From the NCBI RefSeq assembly GCF_003351025.1, contig NZ_QPCG01000003.1, positions 129,074 to 193,073 on the forward strand: a stretch of 64,000 nucleotides of DNA. The letters are read 5' to 3'. Below are positions 1 to 7,928 of this stretch, one piece after another. The notes under the pieces were generated by a model. The model was not told where the DNA came from, searched no databases, and saw nothing but the letters and a program-made list of their open reading frames with translations. Position 1 is the first letter of the stretch; the number at the start of each line of letters is the position of its first letter. Position numbers and translations under genes: made by a program. Source of the DNA: Mucilaginibacter endophyticus. Lineage in GTDB: Bacteria > Bacteroidota > Bacteroidia > Sphingobacteriales > Sphingobacteriaceae.

Positions 1-590
1 CGGGTACGAGCAGCCATTATACCGCGCATATTGGGGATCCGGGCTTCGGCAACACCTTTTTGGCAGGAAATAACCAGGGGCAAATTACAGGCATCTGTTT
101 CTTCACCGCCTTCTATTTCACGCGTTACCAAAGCGGTACCAGCCTCTACCTGGATACCGCTTGCAAAACCAATGTAATCAATGTCCAGCAATTCGGCCAG
201 CATAGCACCTGTAGTACCGTTATTATAATCGATAGATTCTTTGCCGCATAAGACAAGGTCATAACCCGCTCCGGCTGCATACTCCGCTACATAATGCGCT
301 ATTTCGTAAGGGTCGTTACTATCTGCATCAATGCGGATGGCCTCATCACCACCCAACGCCAATGCTTTTCTGATCACGGGCTCAACATCGGCTTTACCCA
401 CGGTTACGAGGTGAACATCGGTGGCTATGCCGCTTTCTTTTAATTCGATAGCCCCGATCAATGCATACCATTCATCGTACGGGTTGATTACCCAGGTAAC
501 GCCATCACTACTAACCGAGGTATTATTATTTTTCAATACAATTTTAGTGCTCGTGTCGGGCACCTGGCTTATGCATACTAATATTCTCAT
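1..590 (-). CDS. etfB: Electron transfer flavoprotein beta subunit (C-terminus cut by window edge)
   Basis: The reading frame begins at an ATG at 588-590 and runs off the left edge, so only about 196 residues are visible. The start reads MRILVCISQVPDTSTKI, the typical N-terminus of ETF beta, and the frame continues with family segments such as VINPYDEWYALIGAIELKE, ALALGGDEAIRI and DLVLCGKESIDYN. ETF is a soluble FAD/AMP heterodimer that takes electrons from acyl-CoA dehydrogenases and passes them to the quinone pool. The acyl-CoA dehydrogenase gene lies just upstream on the same strand, with only a palindromic repeat between, so the two are probably co-transcribed or at least co-regulated. 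etfA would be expected just beyond the window, but this cannot be seen. Confidence 0.93.
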   Translation of the reverse strand, partial: MRILVCISQVPDTSTKIVLKNNNTSVSSDGVTWVINPYDEWYALIGAIELKESGIATDVHLVTVGKADVEPVIRKALALGGDEAIRIDADSNDPYEIAHYVAEYAAGAGYDLVLCGKESIDYNNGTTGAMLAELLDIDYIGFASGIQVEAGTALVTREIEGGEETDACNLPLVISCQKGVAEARIPNMRGIMAART

Positions 591-689
591 TATCAGCTTT
601 TCGTTTTTTTAGGTTGATATTATTTAAGGGAAATGAAAGTCCCATGCCCATTACCGTTAACATGAGGAGTAAAAGCGCGGGCTTGTGCG

Positions 690-800
690 ACTCCACTCTT
701 GAGAGGGGTGGAGGGGTGTGTTTCTGCTTTGATAAACTTGTTGGAGAAACACACCCCTGCTACCGCCCATTCCTTCGCGCCCCCTCTCAAGAGGGGATTT
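690..800. repeat. Intergenic imperfect palindrome, family 1 copy A
   Basis: Two arms face each other: CTCTTGAGAGGGG near 697 against CCCCTCTCAAGAG near 782, and GGGGTGTGTTTCT near 713 against AGAAACACACCCC at 745-757. The right arm carries about 20 extra bases that include GCGCG. The same layout recurs at 2776-2884, so this is one interspersed repeat family with a copy on each side of the acyl-CoA dehydrogenase gene. In RNA it would fold into a long hairpin between the dehydrogenase and etfB, where it could affect mRNA ends or stability. Confidence 0.8.
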
Positions 801-806
801 TAAAAA

Positions 807-2603
807 CTAAAAGCAATATTTATTTTCAGCAATCAGTTTTGCTGCAATATTTCTGCGTGCCTGGGTGGTATTAATATCCTCAGTTTTGGTGAAGCGCTTA
901 AGGCCCATCAGCATCATCCTTCTTTCATCGCCCTCGGCAAATGAGTTTAGCGCTTCCCTGCCCATTTTTGCAATGCGTTCTGCGGCATCATTGATATATA
1001 CGTGCATCATATCCAGTTGCTCTTTGCAGGCATCTTCGCCCCTTAAACCAACCAATTTTTCCACCCGCAATTGAAGCGATTCGCTTACATAAAGCTCTAT
1101 CAGCATATCGGCCAGGTTCATCAATACTTCCTGCTCTTTACCCAATTGCGTCATCAATTTTTGAACAGCGGCGCCCGCAACCAGCAATATGGCCTTTTTA
1201 AAATTGGCTATATATTTCTTTTCTTTAGTAAACAAGCCATCTTCTTCAGCTGCGCCAAAATCGGGAATGCTTACCAGTTCGCCGGCTACCTTCTGGGCCG
1301 GCCCCATAAGGTCAAGCTCACCTTTCATGGCACGTTTCAGCATCATATCTACGGTTAACAACCGGTTGATTTCATTGGTACCTTCAAAGATGCGATTGAT
1401 CCTTGAGTCGCGGTATGACCTATCCATTGGAGCCTCTGCGCTGTAGCCCATACCACCGTAAATCTGTACACCTTCATCAGTTACATAATCCAAAACCTCT
1501 GAAGCATGTACTTTAAGTATTGCGGCTTCAATGGCAAATTGCTCAGTACCCTTCAACTTTGCTTTGTTTTCGTCAAGGCCCGATGCGATTAACATTTCTG
1601 TAGCCTCTTCCATATTTTGGCTGGCCCTGTACACCGCCGATTCGGCAGCGTAAGTACGGATGGCCTGTTCGGCCAGTTTATATTTTATAGCCCCGTATTT
1701 GGAAATAGCCCGCCCGAACTGTTCCCGTTCGTTGGCATAGCGTACCGATGACGTGATCACATCCTTACTTGCGCCAACGGTTCCGCCGCCTAATTTGATA
1801 CGACCGAGGTTTAGGATATTAACGGCAATCTTAAATCCGTTCTGGCGCTCGGAAAGCAGGTTTTCGACCGGCACCTTGCAATCATTAAAAAACACCTGTC
1901 GGGTTGAGCTTCCCTTAATACCCATTTTATGTTCTTCCGTATTTAACGAAAGTCCCTCGAAATCTTTTTCGACAATAAAAGCGCTCAGGTTTTCATCATC
2001 ATCAATTTTGGCAAAAACGGTAAACACATCAGCAAAACCCGCATTGGTGATCCACATTTTTTGACCTGTAATAAGATAATGCTTACCATCGGCAGAAAGC
2101 TTTGCCCTGGTTTTACCCGAATTGGCATCCGAGCCGGCGGCTGGTTCTGTAAGGCAATATGCCCCCTTCCACTCGCCACTTGCCAGTTTGGGGATATATT
2201 TTTGTTTTTGAGCATCGTTACCATAGTATAATATTGGCATAGTGCCTATACCCGTATGCGCCGAAAAAGCAACGGAAAACGAATGCCCCGCGCCTAACTT
2301 TTCGGTAACCAACATGGCGGTTTTAAAATCCTTACCGAAACCACCATATTCTTCAGGTACGGATATGCCTAACAATCCCAATGCGCCGGCCTCATCCATT
2401 AAGTGACGCATTAATCCTTCCTCCTGCTCATCAATACGCTGCAAATTTGGTGTTACCTGCTGTGCAAGAAAATTGGTACATGTTTCGGCGATCATCAACT
2501 GTTCTTCATTCCATTCTTCGGGAATAAAAATGCTATCCGCGGAAGTTTCCCTGATCAAAAACTCGCCTCCTTTTATGGCTTTCATCGGTTCTGTGGCATT
2601 CAT
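807..2603 (-). CDS. Acyl-CoA dehydrogenase, long C-terminal form (VLCAD/ACAD9-like)
   Basis: This 598-residue flavoprotein should catalyse the first oxidation of fatty acyl-CoA, passing electrons to ETF. The N-terminal helical domain spans roughly residues 30-140. The FAD/substrate signature CLTEPAAGSDANS and the WITNAG segment follow in the middle beta domain. The C-terminal helical domain holds QIYGGMGYSAEAPMDRSYRD and RIFEGTNEINR, in which Glu407 aligns with the catalytic base. About 150 residues follow, an extension typical of very-long-chain enzymes and absent from the short 380-residue families. The start is the ATG at 2603, preceded by a -7-like element and a 29-bp operator shared with the fadL promoter. 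etfB follows on the same strand. The chain-length preference is an inference from architecture. Confidence 0.93.
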   Translation of the reverse strand: MNATEPMKAIKGGEFLIRETSADSIFIPEEWNEEQLMIAETCTNFLAQQVTPNLQRIDEQEEGLMRHLMDEAGALGLLGISVPEEYGGFGKDFKTAMLVTEKLGAGHSFSVAFSAHTGIGTMPILYYGNDAQKQKYIPKLASGEWKGAYCLTEPAAGSDANSGKTRAKLSADGKHYLITGQKMWITNAGFADVFTVFAKIDDDENLSAFIVEKDFEGLSLNTEEHKMGIKGSSTRQVFFNDCKVPVENLLSERQNGFKIAVNILNLGRIKLGGGTVGASKDVITSSVRYANEREQFGRAISKYGAIKYKLAEQAIRTYAAESAVYRASQNMEEATEMLIASGLDENKAKLKGTEQFAIEAAILKVHASEVLDYVTDEGVQIYGGMGYSAEAPMDRSYRDSRINRIFEGTNEINRLLTVDMMLKRAMKGELDLMGPAQKVAGELVSIPDFGAAEEDGLFTKEKKYIANFKKAILLVAGAAVQKLMTQLGKEQEVLMNLADMLIELYVSESLQLRVEKLVGLRGEDACKEQLDMMHVYINDAAERIAKMGREALNSFAEGDERRMMLMGLKRFTKTEDINTTQARRNIAAKLIAENKYCF

Positions 2604-2630
2604 AAAGTTTTATTGGTTTATAATCAGGAG

Positions 2631-2697
2631 TAAAATTAGAGGCATTATTAAACCAAAGAAAGGGCAGCAATGCGGAGATATTAGTCAAAAAGTCGGA
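2631..2697 (-). promoter_or_regulatory. Promoter and 29-bp operator of the acyl-CoA dehydrogenase
   Basis: Read on the minus strand, bases 2697-2669 begin TCCGACTTTTT and end TCCGCATT, and match bases 3929-3957 of the plus strand without a mismatch over 29 bp. Thirty bases further on lies TAATTTTA (2638-2631), in a 16-base context (CTAATTTTAcTCCTGAT) that nearly repeats before fadL. It resembles the Bacteroidota -7 consensus TAnnTTTG, without a correctly spaced -33 element, as expected for an activator-dependent promoter. Within the site two TCCGnnT half-sites begin 21 bp apart, the usual spacing for AraC-family direct repeats. Confidence 0.75.
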
Positions 2698-2775
2698 AAC
2701 GATTGAGGGGAAGGATGGGGTTTGGAGATATTGGTAGAAGTGTTTGGGAAAACAAAAAGAGCGGGGGAAATGTGC

Positions 2776-2884
2776 GATTCCCTCCCTTGGGAGGGTGTAG
2801 GGAGGGGTTTGTTCGTTTGAAATGCTGCATAAACCCCTCCCTGCAACTACACAATCCCAACGCGCCCCTCCCCAAGGAGGGAAT
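2776..2884. repeat. Intergenic imperfect palindrome, family 1 copy B
   Basis: Left arm GATTCCCTCCCTTGGGAGGG then GTGTAGGGAGGGGTTT (2776-2810) faces AAACCCCTCCCTGCAACTAC through CCAAGGAGGGAATT (2830-2884). The right arm has an insertion containing GCGCG, exactly as in the copy at 690-800. It lies between the start of the acyl-CoA dehydrogenase promoter and the end of the AraC-type gene. The rest of the 346-base gap 2604-2949 holds only the promoter and operator at 2631-2697. Confidence 0.8.
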
Positions 2885-2949
2885 TAAAAACTCCTTCGTA
2901 CGCCTATGGTGATTAAACAGACCACAGGATGAACCTCGTAACTACCAGA

Positions 2950-3837
2950 TCAATGCGCAGATATCGCCCTGTAATCAGAGGGCGACATGCCGGTATGCTT
3001 CTTGAAATATTTGCCAAACGAAGATTGATCGGGGAAATGGATACTCTCGGCCGCCCGTGCAATACTTATTTCATGATTTCTCAGCAATACCTTGGCTTCC
3101 AGAATCACGGCATCATCTATCCATTCGCCGGCAGTTCTTCCGGTTACTTCCTTAATGGTTTCTGTTAAATGCTTTGAGGAAACATAAAGTGCATCGGCAT
3201 AATACTGTACGTTGCGGTGTTCTTTATAATGATGAAAAACCAGGGCCTGGAAAAGTACATTCAGCTCCTGTTTCCTGGTTTGCTTACCTTTTATTATGGT
3301 ATGCTGCTTTTCGTAAATAGCCTGGATCTCATAAAGCAATGTCACTAAAATACTCCTTGATATTTCAACATGATATGGATGTCCTTCACGTGTCAGTTTT
3401 TGCCTGATCAATAAATAAATCTCCAGTATCATTTTGGCATCGGCATTATCCGGATAGATCACCGGGATAGATGCACTGTTAAAATAACTGAACGATTCAA
3501 GAAAATGACTATTAACGCTGTTTTCGATCAAAAAAGCTTTACTGAATACAACAAACCGGCATAAAAAATCGGGGCTGCTATTGTATATTCTTAAAACATG
3601 AAAAGGGGTTGCCAGCAGCATGGCATCCGGGTGAGCATCGTAAATTTGCAGGTTTACTTCAACCTTGGCAGTTCCCCGTGTACAAATGCCGATGATATAA
3701 CCATCCGAACGATAGGGATATTCGCTCAGGCTTAATAGTTGCTTTTCATCAACAACAAAAAAATCGGCACCGGCCAGCTTGTCTGCATATAGATCTGCAA
3801 ATTTCGACAGGCTTAACTGTCCAACCTTATTATTCAT
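2950..3837 (-). CDS. AraC-family transcriptional regulator, probable fatty-acid locus activator
   Basis: This is a 295-residue one-component regulator. The N-terminal 170 residues look like the cupin-type sensor half found in AraC proteins. The C-terminal 100 residues form the double helix-turn-helix: one helix pair around YYADALYVSSKHLTETIKEV and the second around ISIARAAESIHFPDQSSFGKYFKKHTGMSPSDYR, which contains the family signature. It is divergent from the fadL-lipase operon and lies between that operon and the acyl-CoA dehydrogenase. Identical 29-bp sites stand before both targets, and one of them is also 92 bp upstream of its own start, so autoregulation is possible. The ligand is unknown; a fatty acid or acyl-CoA would fit the neighbours, but this is inference. 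Confidence 0.9.
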   Translation of the reverse strand: MNNKVGQLSLSKFADLYADKLAGADFFVVDEKQLLSLSEYPYRSDGYIIGICTRGTAKVEVNLQIYDAHPDAMLLATPFHVLRIYNSSPDFLCRFVVFSKAFLIENSVNSHFLESFSYFNSASIPVIYPDNADAKMILEIYLLIRQKLTREGHPYHVEISRSILVTLLYEIQAIYEKQHTIIKGKQTRKQELNVLFQALVFHHYKEHRNVQYYADALYVSSKHLTETIKEVTGRTAGEWIDDAVILEAKVLLRNHEISIARAAESIHFPDQSSFGKYFKKHTGMSPSDYRAISAH

Positions 3838-3928
3838 ATAGTGTAGATATTATAATTCAGTTACTGCATTTATTAAAAAAGACGGTTATAAGGCAATTTT
3901 TCTTATCTGATATTAAAAATAAGTTTTA

Positions 3929-3994
3929 TCCGACTTTTTGACTAATATCTCCGCATTATAGCCCTTTTTTTCTTTTCAATCCAAACTAATTTTA
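3929..3994 (+). promoter_or_regulatory. Promoter and 29-bp operator of fadL-lipase operon, divergent from araC
   Basis: Bases 3929-3957 are a perfect copy of the site before the acyl-CoA dehydrogenase and point the same way relative to the target gene. TAATTTTA follows at 3987-3994, 29 bases downstream of the site (30 at the other promoter), in the context CTAATTTTAtcCCTGAT. Half-sites TCCGACT (3929) and TCCGCAT (3950) are 21 bp apart. The site lies 100 bp upstream of the porin start and 92 bp upstream of the AraC gene start, so it could serve both directions. Confidence 0.75.
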
Positions 3995-4056
3995 TCCCTG
4001 ATAGTTTCAAATTGTAACCTAAAAGCAATTTCCTGTCGCCAACCAATTATAATCTT

Positions 4057-5280
4057 ATGAGAAAAATTCTACTCCTGGTGCTTACCATAGCACCGCTATT
4101 AGCTTATTCCCAGGGTTTCCAGGTTAATTTGGAAGGGCAAAAGCAAATAGGTATGGGCCATACCGGTACAGGCATTGTACAGGATGGCGCTTCCGTATTT
4201 TTTAACCCGGGTGCGGTGGCCATGCTCTCCGAAAATTACATACAGGGAGGAATAAGCCCCCTATTGTTCAAATCTGTTTTCAACCCGGCTGGAACATCAA
4301 TCCAAAACCACACTTCAAATAAAGTGGCAACCCCATTTCATGCTTATGCAGTATGGGGACCAAAATCTTCATTCTGGAAACTGGGCGTTGGTGTTTATAC
4401 TCCCTTTGGCGGTTTAACCGACTGGGGAAACACCTGGCAGGGTAAATACGTGCTGGAAAGCCTTAATCTGAAAGCCATTTATATTCAACCTACGCTGAGC
4501 GTAAAACTGGCCGATTGGATGAGTATTGGCGGAGGATTTGTTTACAACCGCGGCAGTGTTGACCTGACACGGGCCATCCCGCTGGCAAACAGCAATGGCG
4601 ATGTTGGCCAGGCCCGGTTAAAGGGTAGCGGCAAAGGTTACGGATGGAATGCGGGCGTTTACTTTAAAACGGAAGCGGGTATCACCATTGGAATCACGCA
4701 CCGCTCGCAGGTGAATACTACGATTCCGGCCGGCGATGCCATTTTTACTGTACCTGCATCATTACAGAGCAGTTTTCCGCAGCCCAATACTTTTAGATCA
4801 ACCATACCATTGCCTGCTACTAATTCTATCGGCTTCGGATTTTATCCGGGCAGTAAATGGATTTTGGCGCTGGATGTTAACCTCGTAAACTGGGATAGCT
4901 ATAAAACATTATCATTTGATTATAAAACCAACACAGCAGTATTACAGGATACTAAGTCTGCCCGAAATTACCAGCAGGCGTATAGTTTACGCGGAGGCGC
5001 TCAGTACAAGGCAAATGATAAACTTGCCCTGCGTTTTGGCGGCGGCTATGCCAGCACCGCCGTTTTGGATGGCTATGTAACTCCCGAAGCTCCAGATGCC
5101 AACCGGGTTTACGGTACACTTGGTTTAGGTTATACTGTTGCCAAACACCTCGATATAGATATTTCCTTTGAGTATGAGCACCTGATGCAGCGCACCCAAA
5201 CCAATTTCGAATCGCGGTTATCCGGAACATTTAAAACCGATGTATATATACCAGGTATCTCATTGGCTTATCATTGGTAA
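4057..5280 (+). CDS. OmpP1/FadL-family outer membrane long-chain fatty acid porin
   Basis: The 407-residue product starts with a clear signal peptide (MRKILLLVLTIAPLLAYSQG). The mature N-terminus GFQVNLEGQKQIGMGHTGTG, then ASVFFNPGAVAML, is the hallmark of the FadL/TodX/OmpP1 family: the inserted hatch begins here and the 'FFNPG' turn is strongly conserved. Alternating aromatic and polar residues through the rest, and a terminal ISLAYHW ending in an aromatic residue, fit a beta-barrel of about 14 strands. Such proteins carry long-chain fatty acids or other hydrophobic compounds across the outer membrane. The next gene, 20 bases downstream, is a secreted lipase, so transport of released fatty acids is the likely role. 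Aromatic hydrocarbon transport is a less likely alternative. Confidence 0.92.
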   Translation: MRKILLLVLTIAPLLAYSQGFQVNLEGQKQIGMGHTGTGIVQDGASVFFNPGAVAMLSENYIQGGISPLLFKSVFNPAGTSIQNHTSNKVATPFHAYAVWGPKSSFWKLGVGVYTPFGGLTDWGNTWQGKYVLESLNLKAIYIQPTLSVKLADWMSIGGGFVYNRGSVDLTRAIPLANSNGDVGQARLKGSGKGYGWNAGVYFKTEAGITIGITHRSQVNTTIPAGDAIFTVPASLQSSFPQPNTFRSTIPLPATNSIGFGFYPGSKWILALDVNLVNWDSYKTLSFDYKTNTAVLQDTKSARNYQQAYSLRGGAQYKANDKLALRFGGGYASTAVLDGYVTPEAPDANRVYGTLGLGYTVAKHLDIDISFEYEHLMQRTQTNFESRLSGTFKTDVYIPGISLAYHW

Positions 5281-5300
5281 TCTTTTAAAGAAATCAATTC

Positions 5301-6620
5301 ATGAAAACGTTGAAACTACATATTTATATTATTGCAGGTTTATTTTTATTAGGTGCCTGCAAACCCGAGATACATACCCCAAAACCATCTGCAGGTTCTG
5401 TTAATTTTTCAAGATACATCGCGTTGGGCAATTCACTCACAGCCGGGTATGCCGACGGAGGCTTGTATCTTGCAGGCCAGCAGGTATCTTATCCCAGCAT
5501 TATAGGTAAACAAATGCAGTCGGTGGGTGGCGGTACATTTTCGCAGCCATTATTCAATACCGCCCAGGCAAACGGATCGGGCTATTTATCGCTCACCGGG
5601 TTTAATGCCGACGGTACTCCTATTACTACTCCGGTAACTACCAACCTGGCAATACGCGGGGTATTGCCTGTCCCCGGCTTTGGAAACGTTACTTTATATA
5701 CCAAATACACCGGCGATATCAACAATTATGGCGTGCCAGGCATTAAACTTATGCATATTACTTACGCGCCATACGGTAACCTTAACGGCTATTTTGAACG
5801 CCTGTTACCCGGTAACGCGCCAACAAACTCTACCACCTATCTTGATTTTGTTATGTCTAAACCATTCACTTTCTTCTCTAACTGGTTAGGGAATAACGAT
5901 GCTTTGGGATATGCCACATCAGGCGGTGCAGGCGACGTACTGACCGATAAAAGTACTTTTGCTGCTTTATATAATGTATTGATAAACACCCTTACTGCCA
6001 AAGGGCAAAAAGGCGTGGTTGCAACCGTACCTGATGTAACTTCGATACCATACTTCAATACTGTTACCGTTGCTGCTATACTCGCCGGGGTACAGAAAGC
6101 GAACCCAAGTGTAAAGGCCTTGTATATTAATGCGCTGGTTTCGGGCAGTACTTATGCACCACGTGCGGCAACAACTAATGATCTTGTCATACTTACCTTC
6201 CCTACAAGCAAAATAGGGCAGCCTGTTGCAACACCTGTTGGTAACCTTCCTTATGGTTTAACGCCATATACACCTATCGACAACCAGTATGTGCTTGACG
6301 AAAAAGAGGTTGCCCTTACCGAGGATTATGTTACTTTTTATAATACCACCATAAAATCAGTAGCAGCATCAAAAGGGCTGGCAGTATTTGATGCCTATAC
6401 CTTTTTACAAAATATAAAACAGAACGGTCTTGTGGTAAACGGTGTAAGCGTTAATTCTAATTACATCAGCGGCGGCCTGTTTTCATTGGATGGCGTACAT
6501 CTTACGCCGCGTGGATATGCTATTGTGGCCAATGAATTTATTAAGGCTATTAATGACAAATACAGCTCATCAATACCGCAGGTAAACATATCAGATTATA
6601 ATGGGGTTAAGTTTCCCTGA
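5301..6620 (+). CDS. SGNH/GDSL-family lipase, lipoprotein
   Basis: The 439-residue protein begins with a lipoprotein signal ending in the lipobox LLGAC, so Cys20 is probably lipidated and the enzyme tethered to the outer membrane. Block I of the SGNH family is YIALGNSLTAGY, with the nucleophile in GNSLT. Block III shows as SNWLGNNDALG, where Asn is the oxyanion residue. Block V is LDGVHLTPRGYAI, with the catalytic Asp-x-x-His pair. It should hydrolyse lipid or other esters outside the cell and hand fatty acids to the FadL-type porin encoded just before it. The pairing of these two genes is common in Bacteroidota. Confidence 0.9.
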   Translation: MKTLKLHIYIIAGLFLLGACKPEIHTPKPSAGSVNFSRYIALGNSLTAGYADGGLYLAGQQVSYPSIIGKQMQSVGGGTFSQPLFNTAQANGSGYLSLTGFNADGTPITTPVTTNLAIRGVLPVPGFGNVTLYTKYTGDINNYGVPGIKLMHITYAPYGNLNGYFERLLPGNAPTNSTTYLDFVMSKPFTFFSNWLGNNDALGYATSGGAGDVLTDKSTFAALYNVLINTLTAKGQKGVVATVPDVTSIPYFNTVTVAAILAGVQKANPSVKALYINALVSGSTYAPRAATTNDLVILTFPTSKIGQPVATPVGNLPYGLTPYTPIDNQYVLDEKEVALTEDYVTFYNTTIKSVAASKGLAVFDAYTFLQNIKQNGLVVNGVSVNSNYISGGLFSLDGVHLTPRGYAIVANEFIKAINDKYSSSIPQVNISDYNGVKFP

Positions 6621-6640
6621 TAGTCTTTAATGAAAAGTTG

Positions 6641-6706
6641 AAAGTCTTAAGTTCTAAGTCATAAGAAGGTTTTATTATCCCTCATTAACTTAGAACTTAA
6701 GACTTT
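6641..6706. terminator. Palindromic element and likely bidirectional terminator
   Basis: A perfect 19-base inverted repeat (AAAGTCTTAAGTTCTAAGT at 6641-6659 with its complement at 6688-6706) and a 28-base loop sit between the convergent lipase and patatin genes. The arm resembles the outer arms of the composite repeat at 36010-36295, so it is also an interspersed repeat. Confidence 0.7.
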
Positions 6707-6731
6707 CGAATTATGACTAAAATTACCCAAG

Positions 6732-7571
6732 CTACACATTTGTATTGTCTGCAGATGGGCTTTTACCCTTTTCTCCCTTGATAACCTCTCTTAATTTTTC
6801 GTTACCGTTGATTGTTTTTAACCCCTCTTCATAACCTATCATATAAATTTCCTCAGCGGCGTCCATGTCAAAAATACCATAGCCGCCTAAACCATGCGGT
6901 TCAATAACTATATCGCACAACATTTTATGCGCATTAAGACTCGAATTAATCGTTATCATGGCAGCCCTGTCAACCAGGTTGCCGAAGGATTTAATTGTTG
7001 AAACAACAGGCAAATGATTACAGCATGAACCTATGATCAGGTCGCAATTGCCTACCAATGGCTCAACCGGGAAATTATTGAGTATGCCCCCATCAACAAA
7101 CATATGATCGTTAATGTTAATGGGCCTGAAAATACCGGGCAAACAACAGGAGGCTAAGATGGCTATATCCAGCTCTCCCTCGGTAAAGTAAACCAGTTTT
7201 GCCTCTCCAATGTCGACCGCCGGAATGGTAACACGTGTTTTGAGGTTTTGAAAGGAGTTATGCGAAATGTATTTATTGATCAATACCCTGGTATGTAATA
7301 TAGAGATCAATCCGTTGCTGCCAAATGCCGGGCGTAACAACTTAAGCAGGCTGTTTTCCTTGATGAGCCTTAAAATTTCTTTTGGTGCATACCCCTCTGC
7401 AAAAAAAGCCGCGGCTATTGCACCCGCGCTCGTACCCGATATATGCGAAAACTTGATACCATAATCGGTAAGGGCCTGCATAACCCCCAGGTGCGATACG
7501 CCTCTGACTCCGCCTCCGGACAACACTAATCCTATTTTTTTAGAGCCATTTTGATCGATGTTTGTATTCAT
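6732..7571 (-). CDS. Patatin-like phospholipase (RssA/NTE type)
   Basis: A 279-residue cytoplasmic or membrane-associated serine esterase. It carries the glycine-rich oxyanion loop GLVLSGGGVRGVSHLGV (about residues 15-31), the nucleophile elbow GTSAGA near residue 46, and the catalytic aspartate in DGGILNNFPVEPL near residue 160. These form the Ser-Asp dyad of patatins. There is no signal peptide, and the length matches the short RssA subfamily. It converges with the lipase gene, so it is not part of that operon, although its lipid-hydrolase role fits the surrounding fatty-acid genes. Substrates are not evident. Confidence 0.92.
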   Translation of the reverse strand: MNTNIDQNGSKKIGLVLSGGGVRGVSHLGVMQALTDYGIKFSHISGTSAGAIAAAFFAEGYAPKEILRLIKENSLLKLLRPAFGSNGLISILHTRVLINKYISHNSFQNLKTRVTIPAVDIGEAKLVYFTEGELDIAILASCCLPGIFRPININDHMFVDGGILNNFPVEPLVGNCDLIIGSCCNHLPVVSTIKSFGNLVDRAAMITINSSLNAHKMLCDIVIEPHGLGGYGIFDMDAAEEIYMIGYEEGLKTINGNEKLREVIKGEKGKSPSADNTNV

Positions 7572-7928
7572 TGTGTATAGGTTATCATTAGCCGCTAACT
7601 ATGACAAGCTACCGGAGTGTTGAGGTCAATATATCACTTTATTTAAATAAGATAAATTTTTCGTTCAAATCATACTTCTATGCTTAAACAATGCCCCTGC
7701 TTCGTCAAAACAACATAGTCGCGGCTCTGCCACAGAGCTCTTTGAGTCAATACGCCCCCATCTTCCTACAGGCTCTCTAAAATCGAAAATTTCTTTACAG
7801 CAGAGGAGGTTTCGACCATAATACATTCTATTTACTATTTATTTACAAAGTTTACATTTTAATTTACAATCCTGATTACTTAAGCCCCAAAACACCAAAG
7901 TAGATTTGTTTCATCAAATTAACAGGTT
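7572..7928. other. Gene-free 357-base interval with promoter for the next gene
   Basis: The interval contains no plausible coding frame. At its right end TAGATTTG (7901-7908) matches the TAnnTTTG -7 consensus and lies 20 bases upstream of the ATG at 7929. A small palindromic stretch, GGCTCTGCCACAGAGCTC near 7733, could form a short hairpin. Nothing else was recognised. Confidence 0.5.

Noticed and set aside
2669..3957. The inverted 29-bp copies as ends of a mobile element or an invertible DNA switch carrying the AraC-type gene
   Set aside because: No recombinase or transposase lies inside or near and no target duplication is visible. Spacing and orientation to two promoters are matched instead, which fits operators better. 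Strain-to-strain comparison could reopen this.
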